64,000 bases of DNA from Pontibacter lucknowensis (GCF_900156415.1 NZ_FTNM01000006.1:186001-250000), one strand, 5' to 3'. Positions 10,008 through 19,280 are shown, counted from the first letter of the stretch. Notes: a model not told the origin generated them from the sequence alone. Translations and numbers: made by a program.

Positions 10008-10114
10008 AGGTTATATTTTAGAATTTATGCTATAGTTTCTCTTATTCCGTTTAAAACTGCCTGTTTTATACGTTTCAGTCAAAAATTGTTTGTCTCCTGT
10101 CAGCCGTGTTCGTT

Positions 10115-11065
10115 TTAGTTTAGCCCTGACTTCCGTTTTACCTCCACCTTGCCGGTTTCTTCATCTTCCTCCACTTCCTGCTTCTCCACCTTTACGGCGG
10201 TGTCAGAGGGTTTTATCCCCTGGTCATGTTCTTCGGAATATACCTGTGTGAATTCCGCGCCCAAAAGAAAGATGATCGAGGTATAGTATACCCAAACCAG
10301 AATCAGTACGAGTGAGCCGGCAGCCCCGTAGGTATCGGCCAGTGGGTCATGTTGAAAGTAAATGTTGAGGACGTACTTGCCCAGTGTAAACAGGATGGCT
10401 GTGACCGCAGCGCCCACCCATACATTCGGCCAGCGAATTTTGGCGTCGGGCAGTACTTTGAAGATAGCCGCAAAAATAACAGTGGCAATGGCAATGGATA
10501 CCAGCATGTTACCAATCGTGACCAGGTATACCGCTATACCTGAGAGCTCCTGCCGCAGGTAATCATACACCAGTCCCAGTACCACATCAATCGAGAGCGA
10601 GACGAGCAGCAGAAACCCGAAACTGACTACCAGCGCCAGCGACAGGATGCGCCCGAGCACCAGTTTCATAAGGCCTTTGTCTGCCTTTGCTTTCACCTTC
10701 CACATGGCATTGAGCGAGTCCTGCAGCGCTACAAACACGGTTGTCGCACTAAAGGCCATGACCAGCACGCCCACAATGGTCCCAATAGTACTTGACTCCG
10801 ACTGGCTGGCATTTTCGATAATGCTCTGGATCTGGGATGCGCTGTTGCGCCCCATGATTCCGCCAACCTGATTTACGACCTCCCCACGCACTGCATCCTG
10901 CCCAAAAGCAGCACCTGCAATCCGGATGGTGATGATCAGGACGGCTGGCAGCGAGAAGATGGTATAAAAGCCGATGATCGCGGCGTAATCCAGCGGATTG
11001 TCGTCGAAGAACTTCTTAAAAGTCTGCTTGGTGAGTTCCCAGGTTGTTTTAAGCTTTTTCTGCAT
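10115..11065 (-). CDS. YihY/virulence factor BrkB family membrane protein
   Basis: 316 residues with about six hydrophobic segments. The family signature is clear: an N-terminal DNPLDYAAIIGFYTIFSLPAVLI helix, ATTVFVALQDSLNAMW in the middle, and YGAAGSLVLILVWVYYTSIIFLLGAEFTQVY near the end. YihY/BrkB proteins are inner-membrane proteins once annotated as RNase BN, and their function is still unsettled. The C-terminus carries a ~50-residue charged cytoplasmic tail rich in Glu/Lys. It lies 78 bases downstream of the methyltransferase gene on the same strand, so the two may form an operon. Confidence 0.9.
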   Translation of the reverse strand: MQKKLKTTWELTKQTFKKFFDDNPLDYAAIIGFYTIFSLPAVLIITIRIAGAAFGQDAVRGEVVNQVGGIMGRNSASQIQSIIENASQSESSTIGTIVGVLVMAFSATTVFVALQDSLNAMWKVKAKADKGLMKLVLGRILSLALVVSFGFLLLVSLSIDVVLGLVYDYLRQELSGIAVYLVTIGNMLVSIAIATVIFAAIFKVLPDAKIRWPNVWVGAAVTAILFTLGKYVLNIYFQHDPLADTYGAAGSLVLILVWVYYTSIIFLLGAEFTQVYSEEHDQGIKPSDTAVKVEKQEVEEDEETGKVEVKRKSGLN

Positions 11066-11143
11066 ACCTGCTTTCTGTTTCCCTTAAGTAATCCCATACG
11101 GCAAAGCGTACTCCAGGATTTGGGAAAGGCAGAGAGCGCAATG

Positions 11144-11863
11144 CTAGGCAGGCTGAAGCACGAGTCGGGCCAGGTAGTTGCCAAACTCGCCCTCATAAAC
11201 CTGCCCGAAGGTATAGCCGTGGTCAGTAGCGTAGTCTTCGAGGATAGCAGGATCAATAAAAAGCCACCTGAACTCTCCTGTCTGATGCTCCTTGTAGCGC
11301 ATATTATACATTACTTCCCCATAGTAGCCCGCATTCAGATCAAGCAGCACAGAGCCATCCTCTTCTTCAAACATGTAGAGTATGTCAGAGGACTCAAGCA
11401 GAATCTGCCCACCCGGATTAAGAAGCGTTTTGGCATGCTCCAGGAAGCGCTCAAGCCCCTCCAGGTCACCGGCTATACCTATTCCGTTCATCAGCAGCAG
11501 CAGCGTGTCGTAGCGCTCGCCACTCAGTTTAAAAATATCCTGCTGCACTACCTGCCGTACACCTTGCGCCTGCATGGCCTGTACCGCTCCGGCTGACAGA
11601 TCGAGCGCTGTTACATCAGCCCCACGCTCCTGCAGCACCAGGCTGTGGCAACCGGCCCCCGCGCCCACATCCAGTACACGCCCGCGGCAGGCCTCCAGCG
11701 CCAGCAGTTCGAGTTCCGGCATTCCATCGGGTGTGCGAAACAGGTAAGCTACTCTTATCTCGTCATCTTCGGTCAGGTTACTTTCCACCACGATGCTTGC
11801 CTCAAGGTTTCCGGCCATAAAGTCCTGTATAGCAGCCCCTACCGGGTCATTAGTCATCTTCAT
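11144..11863 (-). CDS. Class I SAM-dependent methyltransferase
   Basis: About 239 residues from the ATG at 11863. An upstream ATG at 11932 would add 23 basic residues not expected in the family. Motif I is GRVLDVGAGAGCHSLVL, followed by ADVTALDLSAGAV (acidic residue contacting the SAM ribose) and YDTLLLLMNGIGIAG, giving a classic Rossmann methyltransferase. The substrate is not evident. It precedes the BrkB-like gene on the same strand. Confidence 0.87.
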   Translation of the reverse strand: MKMTNDPVGAAIQDFMAGNLEASIVVESNLTEDDEIRVAYLFRTPDGMPELELLALEACRGRVLDVGAGAGCHSLVLQERGADVTALDLSAGAVQAMQAQGVRQVVQQDIFKLSGERYDTLLLLMNGIGIAGDLEGLERFLEHAKTLLNPGGQILLESSDILYMFEEEDGSVLLDLNAGYYGEVMYNMRYKEHQTGEFRWLFIDPAILEDYATDHGYTFGQVYEGEFGNYLARLVLQPA

Positions 11864-12102
11864 GCTGTCTGATTCTTTTTTGCAAAGAAAAGAAATCTCT
11901 TCCTTTCTTTTCTTAAAGTTGAACTTATCCAATTATATATTTTACTCCATATTGAATCACTTGCCTAATTATCAACTATTTAGAGATAAAAAAATAGCAT
12001 ACCCCGTTGCATTAATCAGAAATTTATGTAGATTGGCAATCAAAAATCGACCTAGACCTGCGTTTACCTATGAACACGACACTATTTAGCCACATTCAAT
12101 TC

Positions 12103-12633
12103 ATGAATCCTGTGCTTGAAAGCCGATACTTAAAACTGGAAGAGTCGCGCAACCGACTGATCGGCGAGCTCGAGGGCCTGGATGAAGAGCTTTTAAACCG
12201 GCCCGCCGCCACTGGTAAGTGGTCCATCAACCAGATTGTAGCTCACCTGATACAGGTAGAGCAACTGACCAACAGTTACATTCAGCGCAAAGTGCAGGAA
12301 GAAGAACTGGAATCTGCCTCACTGGCGCATACACTCCGCTCTCTCTTGCTTCGTGTTGCACTTCATTCGGGCATGAAATTCAAGGCACCTGCCGCAGTCG
12401 CGAAAGTACCGGCACACGCAAGCCTGAACTCACTGCGCATCCAGTGGGACGCGGCCCGCTATCAGCTCGAGGACACCCTGACGGAGCTTCCGCGTCCATT
12501 GTTGGACAAGTGTGTTTTTCGTCACCCGTATGCAGGTATGCTCACAATCACCCAAACACTGGCTTTTCTGCAGGACCACTTCGATCACCATGCCCGGCAA
12601 ATCTCCCGACTGCGGCAGCAGTGGCTAAAGTAA
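12103..12633 (+). CDS. DinB family (DinB_2-like) protein
   Basis: 176 residues from the ATG at 12103; an upstream ATG at 12070 would give 187. The four-helix DinB/YfiT fold is indicated by WSINQIVAHLIQVEQ near the N-terminus and FLQDHFDHHARQISRLR near the C-terminus. These supply the three His residues of the usual divalent metal site. In Firmicutes related proteins act as thiol (bacillithiol) transferases, but the Bacteroidetes members are mostly uncharacterised. It ends 6 bases before the convergent PhzF-like gene, with no clear terminator. Confidence 0.85.
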   Translation: MNPVLESRYLKLEESRNRLIGELEGLDEELLNRPAATGKWSINQIVAHLIQVEQLTNSYIQRKVQEEELESASLAHTLRSLLLRVALHSGMKFKAPAAVAKVPAHASLNSLRIQWDAARYQLEDTLTELPRPLLDKCVFRHPYAGMLTITQTLAFLQDHFDHHARQISRLRQQWLK

Positions 12634-12639
12634 CCAGAC

Positions 12640-13533
12640 CTAAAAATCTCCTAACTCCATCTGTCTGATCACAAGTCCGTGCCCCCCGGCCCGCAAGCCT
12701 GTGATGTGCCCCTCTCCGTCAAGCTGCAGCATCACTTCGATCTGACTTGGTGACGGGTGGCGCATGTGATAACCCTGGTGTATCAGGAAATTTGGTTTTT
12801 GTATCTGCAGATAATCGTGCAGGTAGCAGGCAAGCGGTCCCGCTGCCATACCGGTGGCAGACTCTTCAGGTATACCATAGCTTGGGGCAAACATACGGGC
12901 ATTTGCGTCAGCAAGCGATGTAGCCGTCGTGAATGCGTAGAAGCCTACCAAACCCGCTTTATCCGAGACTGAGCGAACAAGTTCCTGATCAGGTTGAAGT
13001 TGATGCAGGGTACCCTCGTCAGGAATAGGCACCAGCAAAAAAGGAACTCCTGTGCTTGCAATGACGGGCACTGACGGGAAAGCGAAACCCTCCGGAAGCC
13101 CAAGCGCTGCGGCAATCAGATGGGGATTGATAGCTGCAGCTTCAATGGGCGTATACTGAGGCGGCAGTTGCGCCTGGTATACCTTGCCTCCTTCAAAACT
13201 GATCTGCCGTGGACCTTCTATGGATTCTTTCACTGCGCTGCCATTGAGCAGCAGCCCTTTCTTCCACAGCAAACTAAAGACTGCTACCGTCGCGTGACCG
13301 CAGTGCGGAATCTGCTTTATGGGCGTATAGAACTCGACTTTCACATCCCCTACATTGGAGGCTGATACAAAAGCTGTTTCTGACAGCCCCAGCATGGCGG
13401 CTATCTTCTGGCGTCTTTCATGTGAAAGCTTGTCAGCAAAAAGCACGACACCAGCCGTGTTGCCTCCATTCGGCTGTTCTGTAAAAGCTTTGACAAGGTA
13501 TAGCTCAGGTGTTAAGTTCTCTAGGTTGGCCAT
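12640..13533 (-). CDS. PhzF family isomerase/epimerase-like protein
   Basis: 297 residues. FTEQPNGGNTAGVVLFAD, LGLSETAFVS (Glu52, the expected catalytic acid) and FYTPIKQIPHCGHATVAVF are defining stretches of the PhzF / diaminopimelate-epimerase-like fold. SGxAAGP appears as ESATGMAAGPLACYL. PhzF itself isomerises trans-2,3-dihydro-3-hydroxyanthranilate in phenazine synthesis. No phenazine genes are nearby, so this is a family member of unknown substrate. It follows the coiled-coil lipoprotein gene by 24 bases on the same strand. Confidence 0.88.
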   Translation of the reverse strand: MANLENLTPELYLVKAFTEQPNGGNTAGVVLFADKLSHERRQKIAAMLGLSETAFVSASNVGDVKVEFYTPIKQIPHCGHATVAVFSLLWKKGLLLNGSAVKESIEGPRQISFEGGKVYQAQLPPQYTPIEAAAINPHLIAAALGLPEGFAFPSVPVIASTGVPFLLVPIPDEGTLHQLQPDQELVRSVSDKAGLVGFYAFTTATSLADANARMFAPSYGIPEESATGMAAGPLACYLHDYLQIQKPNFLIHQGYHMRHPSPSQIEVMLQLDGEGHITGLRAGGHGLVIRQMELGDF

Positions 13534-13557
13534 AGGGTGTAAGGAGTTAATAGCGTG

Positions 13558-14199
13558 TTATTCGTTGGCTGTTTCGCTTTCTTTCAAAGCGACAAATTCC
13601 ATCTGAAGGGCTTTGATGCGCACTTCTGTTTCATCGGGCAGTTCGTCGAAAGCCTCTTTGCGCTGGTTCAGCTCATCCAGCACGGAGGCCGCCATGTTCC
13701 AGTCCTGCTGGTCCCAGGTTTTATGTCGGGCCCGCACATTGCTCATAAAGTTTTTATAGGCTTCTTCTACATTATCAGCACTCAGGGAGGTGCCATTGGC
13801 ATACTGCCCCAGCAGGTCGCGCTCCCACTTTGTTAGCTGGGCCTGATCAACAGCCAGCTTGTCGCGCTCTCTTTCACGGGCTTTGAAATCGGCTTTGATC
13901 TGCTGATAGTCGGCTTTTAACTTCTCCGAGAAGCTTTCCTGCTTTCGATCAAGCTCTTCCGTGCGACGCTTAAAGTCTTCTTTTGTTCTTTTCCAGTCTT
14001 CTTCCGTTCGCTCTTCCAGTTTATTTGTCTGGGTATTCACCCATGACCGAAACTCGTTCACGTCTCCTTCTATCTCCTGTTCGCGTGTGGCGGTGCAGGC
14101 ACCGAGCATGGCGACAAAAAGTACAATAGCACCCCACTTCAGCAGAGGAATCCTAAATGGGGAAAACTGTAAAAAAGGCAAACAAATATTTTTCATCAT
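13558..14199 (-). CDS. Coiled-coil lipoprotein, unknown function
   Basis: About 213 residues from the ATG at 14199 (14214 is also possible). A long N-region and hydrophobic core end in a lipobox MLGAC. The mature part is almost entirely charged helix: EERTEEDWKRTKEDFKRR, ELDRKQESFSEKLKADYQQ and repeats of Phe/Trp spaced for coiled coil. It resembles the DUF6565-type envelope proteins of Bacteroidetes, but I do not recognise a function. It is likely tethered to a membrane and elongated. A -7 box is at 14280-14287. Confidence 0.8.
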   Translation of the reverse strand: MMKNICLPFLQFSPFRIPLLKWGAIVLFVAMLGACTATREQEIEGDVNEFRSWVNTQTNKLEERTEEDWKRTKEDFKRRTEELDRKQESFSEKLKADYQQIKADFKARERERDKLAVDQAQLTKWERDLLGQYANGTSLSADNVEEAYKNFMSNVRARHKTWDQQDWNMAASVLDELNQRKEAFDELPDETEVRIKALQMEFVALKESETANE

Positions 14200-14279
14200 G
14201 CTGTTGTTAATCATTTGCTATCAGACAGTTCCAATTATCAGTATTTATCTCGAAAATATACTTACGTATTTAGACTGTT

Positions 14280-14287
14280 CAAAACTA
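14280..14287 (-). promoter_or_regulatory. Probable -7 box for the coiled-coil lipoprotein gene
   Basis: CAAAACTA on the plus strand reads TAGTTTTG on the minus strand, a full TAnnTTTG match about 80 bases upstream of the ATG at 14199. No -33 TTTG is present. Confidence 0.45.
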
Positions 14288-14400
14288 ATACCAAATATGG
14301 TTCGTATTTAGCAGTAGAAGATATTTATAATACAATTAAAAAACAATATACTGACATAATCAGATACTTAACAGTTAAAATACCGGCTGCTTGCTTATAA

Positions 14401-14517
14401 GGGAAGCAGCAATAGCTAGAATAGCTTGCACTACGAGTATGCGTTAAAAGGCACAAGTGTAGTGTAAGCTATTGCTATTATATATACTTATCTGATAGAA
14501 ATTCGGATAAGCTTCCC
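14401..14517 (+). ncRNA. Possible structured leader RNA (three-way junction)
   Basis: Nested inverted repeats: GGGAAGC (14401-14407) pairs with GCTTCCC (14511-14517). Inside, AGCAA (14408-14412) pairs with TTGCT (14472-14476), continuing as TAGCTTGCACTAC (14422-14434) with GTAGTGTAAGCTA (14459-14471). A third short helix, TTATC (14488-14492) with GATAA (14506-14510), closes the junction. The element lies ~105 bases upstream of the guanine deaminase start. No promoter box was found just upstream, and it matches no riboswitch I recognise. The strand is assumed from the neighbour. Confidence 0.35.
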
Positions 14518-14623
14518 ACAAACAATTCTGGCTACTTCCCCACAGAAAATCAGGGATTAAAATTCGCGGCTCATTAACCAGACGCTAGTCCGATTACGTA
14601 TGTTGCAGCGTGAAGCTAATCAT

Positions 14624-15100
14624 ATGACACAAGAACAGAAAAACTTTATGCGGGAAGCGATCAGGCTTTCTCTGGAGAAAATGGAAGCGGGTTTTGGTGG
14701 CCCTTTCGGCGCTGTCGTCGTGCGTGATGGAGAGATCATTGCCCGTGGGTACAACAATGTACTGGCCACCAACGACCCGACTGCCCATGCCGAGGTGGAT
14801 GCCATACGCAAAGCCTGTCAGGCGCTAGGTACCTTTCAGCTGACAGATTGTGAGCTGTACACCAGTTGTGAACCCTGCCCCATGTGCCTGGGCGCTATTT
14901 ACTGGGCCCGCCCACGTAAGGTATACTATGCCAACTCCAAAGCTGATGCGGCTGCAGTGGGCTTTGATGATCAGTTCATTTACGACGAAATAGACAAAGA
15001 TGCGCCAGACCGTTTTATCCCGATGGAACAGATGCTCCGGGAAGAAGCACAAGAAGCGTTCAGACGCTGGGCAAGCAAGGAAAATAAGCAGGTATACTGA
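14624..15100 (+). CDS. guaD: Guanine deaminase (cytidine deaminase-like fold)
   Basis: 158 residues from the ATG at 14624; an ATG at 14600 would add 8. The sequence follows Bacillus subtilis GuaD closely: GGPFGAVVVRDGEIIA, TNDPTAHAEVDAIRKAC, LYTSCEPCPMCLGAIYWARP and GFDDQFIYDEIDK. Zinc ligands are His55, Cys85 and Cys88 and the proton shuttle is Glu57. It hydrolyses guanine to xanthine and ammonia in purine salvage or breakdown. A related nucleoside/tRNA deaminase is less likely because the FDDxFIY segment is GuaD-like. The gene converges on ffh with a shared terminator, and a structured element lies upstream. Confidence 0.88.
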   Translation: MTQEQKNFMREAIRLSLEKMEAGFGGPFGAVVVRDGEIIARGYNNVLATNDPTAHAEVDAIRKACQALGTFQLTDCELYTSCEPCPMCLGAIYWARPRKVYYANSKADAAAVGFDDQFIYDEIDKDAPDRFIPMEQMLREEAQEAFRRWASKENKQVY

Positions 15101-15127
15101 AACTGCACACGGATTGCTCCTAAATAA

Positions 15128-15159
15128 AAAGGGCTGAGCTATTGAAAGCTCAGCCCTTT
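15128..15159. terminator. Bidirectional terminator between guaD and ffh
   Basis: The stem AAAGGGCTGAGCT / AGCTCAGCCCTTT has a 6-base loop, and A/T flanks give a T-tract in both orientations. It serves two convergent genes. Confidence 0.88.
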
Positions 15160-15178
15160 GCTGTATCTCCAGAATCGC

Positions 15179-16519
15179 TTAACGACGTCCGCCCATCATC
15201 TTGGCAAGGTTAGCCATACCGCCTTTGGTACCGGCCATCTTGTTCATGGAGCGCATCATCTTGCGCATATCATTGAATTGTTTCATCAGATTGTTCACCT
15301 GCGTGATGTCCGTACCTGATCCCTTCGCGATACGGGCACGACGGCTGCCGCTGATCATATCCGGGTTCTCGCGCTCCTGGGGTGTCATCGATTTGATGAT
15401 CGCTTCGATTGGCTTAAAGGCTCCCTCATCGATCTCTACATCTTTCAAGGCCTTACCAACACCCGGGATCATGCCCACGAGGTCCTTGATGTCACCCATC
15501 TTCTTGATCTGCTCGAGCTGGGTCAGGAAGTCGTCGAAGTTGAACTGGTTCTTGCGGATCTTCTTGTTGATGCGCTTCGCCTCGTCCTCGTCAAAGGCCT
15601 GCTGCGCTCGCTCGACGAGGGAGATTACGTCACCCATGCCGAGGATACGCTGAGCCATACGATCCGGGTAGAACAGGTCAAGCGCCTCCATCTTCTCACC
15701 CGTTGAGATGAATTTGATTGGCTTCTCTACTACCGCACGTATCGACAGGGCAGCACCACCACGTGAGTCACCGTCGAGCTTGGTGAGCACCACACCGTCG
15801 AAGTTGATGCGCTCGTTAAAGGTCTTGGCTGTGTTCACCGCATCCTGACCGGTCATGGAGTCTACCACGAACAGGGTCTCGGTTGGCTTCACGGCCGCCT
15901 TGATCTCGGCTATTTCTTTCATCATCGCTTCGTCCACGGCCAAACGACCGGCGGTATCGATGATGACTACTTTCTTGTTTGTCTTTTTGGCATGCGCTAC
16001 CGCGTTGAGGGCGATCTGAACCGGGTTCTTGTTTTCCAGTTCGGTATAAGCCTCTACTCCTACCTGCTCGGCCAGTACCTGCAGCTGGTTGATTGCAGCC
16101 GGACGGTACACGTCGCAGGCAGCCACCATCACACTGCGGCCCTGCTTTTTGAGGTAGTTCGCCAGCTTGCCTGTAAAGGTGGTTTTACCAGAACCCTGCA
16201 GACCCGCGATCAGGATGATGGCTGGCTCGCCTTTCAGGTTGATGTCCTGCTTATGGCCGCCCATCAGCTCTGTCAGCTCCTCGTACACGATCTTCACCAT
16301 CAACTGGCCCGGAGATACAGCGATGAGTACGTCGCGGCCCATGGCCTCGTCCTTGATCTTGTCGGTTACTGTTTTAGCTACTTTATAGTTCACGTCGGCG
16401 TCCACCAGGGCACGGCGTACCTCTTTGATGGTGGCAGCTACGTTGATTTCTGTGATGCTTCCCTGGCCTTTGAGGGTTTTAAAGGCGCGGTCTAGTTTGT
16501 TACTTAAATTATCAAACAT
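15179..16519 (-). CDS. ffh: Signal recognition particle protein (SRP54 GTPase)
   Basis: 446 residues, normal length. The N domain (MFDNLSNKLDRAFKTLKG) is followed by the G domain with GLQGSGKTTFTGKLA (P-loop), CDVYRPAAINQL, VIIDTAGRL and TKLDGDSRGGAAL. The C-terminal Met-rich M domain (QFNDMRKMMRSMNKMAG, ending LAKMMGGRR) binds SRP RNA and signal peptides. It targets nascent inner-membrane proteins to FtsY. The RNA partner ffs is in the same window, about 20 kb away. It is nearly free of GGTATA motifs, as expected for a highly expressed gene. Confidence 0.97.
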   Translation of the reverse strand: MFDNLSNKLDRAFKTLKGQGSITEINVAATIKEVRRALVDADVNYKVAKTVTDKIKDEAMGRDVLIAVSPGQLMVKIVYEELTELMGGHKQDINLKGEPAIILIAGLQGSGKTTFTGKLANYLKKQGRSVMVAACDVYRPAAINQLQVLAEQVGVEAYTELENKNPVQIALNAVAHAKKTNKKVVIIDTAGRLAVDEAMMKEIAEIKAAVKPTETLFVVDSMTGQDAVNTAKTFNERINFDGVVLTKLDGDSRGGAALSIRAVVEKPIKFISTGEKMEALDLFYPDRMAQRILGMGDVISLVERAQQAFDEDEAKRINKKIRKNQFNFDDFLTQLEQIKKMGDIKDLVGMIPGVGKALKDVEIDEGAFKPIEAIIKSMTPQERENPDMISGSRRARIAKGSGTDITQVNNLMKQFNDMRKMMRSMNKMAGTKGGMANLAKMMGGRR

Positions 16520-16542
16520 CTCTCTAATTCTGGATTTACCTA

Positions 16543-16550
16543 CAAAACTA
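16543..16550 (-). promoter_or_regulatory. Probable -7 box for ffh
   Basis: The minus strand reads TAGTTTTG (TAnnTTTG), 23 bases upstream of the ffh ATG. No TTTG was found at -33. Confidence 0.55.
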
Positions 16551-16576
16551 AGGAATATCAGGAATAGTTGCTATAG

Positions 16577-16811
16577 TAATGATGAATGGGTACTGAATAA
16601 TGAGTAATGCCGAATAGATAGATAAAATGAAAAATGGGTGCAGAATGGGATGACGAGCTGATGGCCATTGTTTTTTTGCTCAGGCTGTAATCTGTAAGCG
16701 AACCTATTTTGTTGATTAGCCGAATACAGCCATATTGAATCATATTGCATTAATGTTTACAGATGGCTACAACTCATTATTCATTCGTCATTAATCATTA
16801 AGCATCATTCG
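16577..16811. repeat. AT-rich intergenic inverted-repeat element
   Basis: The left arm at about 16577-16610 (containing CTGAATAATGAGTAATG) and the right arm at about 16770-16811 (complement containing GAATGAATAATGAGT) match at about 23 of 28 positions in opposite orientation. It fills most of the 327-base spacer between ffh and the GT4 gene. The same word family recurs at 36143-36270 and, more weakly, at 49956-50023. Confidence 0.5.
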
Positions 16812-16812
16812 T

Positions 16813-16820
16813 TATCTTTG
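16813..16820 (+). promoter_or_regulatory. Probable -7 box for the GT4 gene
   Basis: TATCTTTG fits TAnnTTTG, 26 bases before the TTG start at 16847. It begins just after the right arm of the inverted-repeat element. Confidence 0.5.
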
Positions 16821-16846
16821 GGAAAGAAGTTATTCTACTGATCGCT

Positions 16847-18184
16847 TTGGAAAAAACAGACCAGATCAATTTACTATACATCACCTACTACTGGCCCCCT
16901 TCAGGAGGGCCGGGCGTGCAGCGTGGACTCAAGTTTTGCAAATACCTGCCACAGGCGGGTGTGCGGCCAAGTGTGTTGACCGTAGATGAGCGGCAAGCCT
17001 CTTACCCGGTGCTGGATCACACGTTTGCAAGAGAAGTACCCGAAGGTACAGCCGTGTATCGCACTGCCACCTCAGAGCCTTTTGAGTATTACAAAAAACT
17101 CTCCGGCAAGAAAGAAATTCCTTACAGTGGCTTTGCCAACGAGGAGGCTAAAACCGGCTTCCTGGATAAGGTATTCAAATTTGTGCGCGGCAACCTGTTT
17201 ATACCGGATGCCCGTGTGGGCTGGAACAAGCATGCCCTCAGGAAGGCTGGCGAGCTGCTGCAGAATGACCAGTTTCAGGCCATCCTGACAACCAGCCCTC
17301 CTCACTCCACTCAGTTGATCGGGTTGAAGCTGAAGGAAAAGTATGGCTTGCCCTGGGTAGCGGACTTACGCGACCCCTGGACAAACATTCACTATTACGA
17401 CCAGCTGTACCACACCCCTATCGCCAAGCGCATTGATAAGAAATACGAGTTGCAGGTGCTCGAGAAGGCCGATGCTGTGGTTGTGACCAGTGAGGATACG
17501 AAACGACTTTTTCTGAATAAACCCGTTAATATAAATCCGGATAAGATCCATGTAATCCCGAACGGGTATGATGAGGATGACTTTATATACCCTTCTACGC
17601 CACCACAGGACGAGTTCCTGATCACCTATACCGGTACGATCACAGAAAACTATAACATTGATGTGTTTCTGAAGGCGATTGCGCACCTGAGGTCCGTGAA
17701 CACTGACATAAACTACAAGCTACGTTTTGTGGGCAAAGCGTCGGAGGGTGTGAAGCAGCGTATCCGTAAGGCCGGACTGGAAGGTATAACGGAATTTGTG
17801 CCGCACGTGCCGCATAACGAAGCCATTAAGTACCTGATGGAAAGCACGATGCTGCTCATGGCCATCGCTGATGTACCCGCCGTGTACTCCAATGTGCCGG
17901 GCAAGCTGTTTGAGTACCTGGCTTCGAACAAACCGATTGTGTGTCTGGGCCCAGTGCATTCTGACACCGACCGCATCATTGACGAATGCGGTGCCGGCCG
18001 CCTGTTCCACTACACGGCCTACGAGCTGATGCTTGACCACATGATGCTGATGAGCAAAGCCTGGTCCATCAACCCGAACCTGGATCTGCCCTACATCAAC
18101 CATTCGCAGTTTTCGAGAAGGGCCCTGACAGAGAAGCTGGCCAAGGTGGTGAAGCGGTTAACGGCAAAAGCTGCTAAGGTTTAG
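16847..18184 (+). CDS. GT4 family glycosyltransferase
   Basis: 445 residues from a TTG start. No ATG lies near it, and the fold begins immediately with INLLYITYYWPPSGGPGVQRGLKF. The GT-B architecture is visible: an N-terminal acceptor domain with a glycine-rich loop, then IHVIPNGYDEDDF, TYTGTITENYNIDVFLKAI and a C-terminal donor site around VPGKLFEYLASNKPIVCLGP (EX7E-like region). Enzymes of this type build lipopolysaccharide or capsule chains in the cytoplasm. It is monocistronic with its own -7 box, not in a glycan cluster, though the Pse operon lies 7 kb downstream. Confidence 0.9.
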   Translation: MEKTDQINLLYITYYWPPSGGPGVQRGLKFCKYLPQAGVRPSVLTVDERQASYPVLDHTFAREVPEGTAVYRTATSEPFEYYKKLSGKKEIPYSGFANEEAKTGFLDKVFKFVRGNLFIPDARVGWNKHALRKAGELLQNDQFQAILTTSPPHSTQLIGLKLKEKYGLPWVADLRDPWTNIHYYDQLYHTPIAKRIDKKYELQVLEKADAVVVTSEDTKRLFLNKPVNINPDKIHVIPNGYDEDDFIYPSTPPQDEFLITYTGTITENYNIDVFLKAIAHLRSVNTDINYKLRFVGKASEGVKQRIRKAGLEGITEFVPHVPHNEAIKYLMESTMLLMAIADVPAVYSNVPGKLFEYLASNKPIVCLGPVHSDTDRIIDECGAGRLFHYTAYELMLDHMMLMSKAWSINPNLDLPYINHSQFSRRALTEKLAKVVKRLTAKAAKV

Positions 18185-19059
18185 TCGACATCTCTTTCCT
18201 GCACGACAGGTCTTATATCATTTATCGTGTAGGAGATCAATATCTTCTTGTTGTCTATATTTTTGATAACATGGCGGAATGTCATTACATCAACGAAAAC
18301 TGAATCGTTTGCAGTCGGAAATCCAGATCTCTGCCCCATGCTTTGCAGCACTTCTTTCTTCATGGTAATCGACGATTCGTTAGGTTTGGCAGCGAATATC
18401 CATGATCGCGTACCTCCAATAACTGGGAATGGAAGTATATCGTCTATCTTGTCTTTAGGCACAAAGAGCAGCGCTATTACAACACTATCTGCCGCACTGT
18501 TTCTTTCAAATTGAAAATTGATGTTTTCCCCCCACAAAATACGAACAGGCGCTTCTACTACAGTGGCAGGCGTTGGGACGTTGGTCATTTCTACACGATA
18601 ACCTTTGCTTTTGTCTTTGTTGAGATACTCCCATTTCAGCCTCCTGTCCTGCGCCTGCGTTCCATAAAAGTTCCAGAGAGTAGAAGGCTTTAAATTGTCA
18701 CAGCCTGTAAGGCCATTCATGCACATGGCCTCCCCATTTACTTTGCTACCATGAAGTGGGAGTTCAGGCACATTTTTGTCCTAACCGCTGTAGTGTGCCC
18801 AAAAGTATTTTTTGTCAATGGTAAACTGATGGGGCGCTGGAGCTATATAATGATTTTCTCTGTAAGCAAACGCCCCATCAATATTCGCATTTATATCAGG
18901 TCGGACAGGCTGGTCAGTGGTATTGGCGTCAATTACGATGTACTCTAGCTCGTCTTGGGTAGGTAACACATCTTCACCCTCCTTATTGGAGTCGCAGCTA
19001 TAAAATGAAAAGGAGAGGCAAGCCAGGATCAGGCCGGATTTGTAAAGTTTATTCATCAT
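18181..19059 (-). pseudogene. Lipoprotein gene split by an in-frame TAG
   Basis: Reading down the minus strand, MMNKLYKSGLILACLSF leads to a lipobox at FYSC (Cys22) and a mature domain to residue 92 (YFWAHYSG), where a TAG at 18781-18783 stops it. The same frame then continues for ~200 codons: DKNVPELPLHGSKVNGEAM on to PVVQERDVD, ending at 18181. The second part has no signal peptide of its own and only a GTG (18769-18771) as possible start. The simplest reading is one 292-residue lipoprotein inactivated by a nonsense change, or a sequencing error. Readthrough is the alternative. Function unknown. Confidence 0.65.
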
Positions 19060-19280
19060 GTAGCTCTATTAGAGGTGGAACGTTAATTACAATGTATTCA
19101 TAATATTCTATGCAAGCAATTATTATTCCATTAATCATTAATAAAGTATAATTAATAAAATAAGATTGCTTGAGATTGTATTCCGATTGAAAGTCCGGGA
19201 AAAGCTGCGTATTTCCAATCCTGTAAGCGGCATGTAGTTAGTGTCGGATAGTTATGGGAGCATTTAGTATAATAGTCCCC

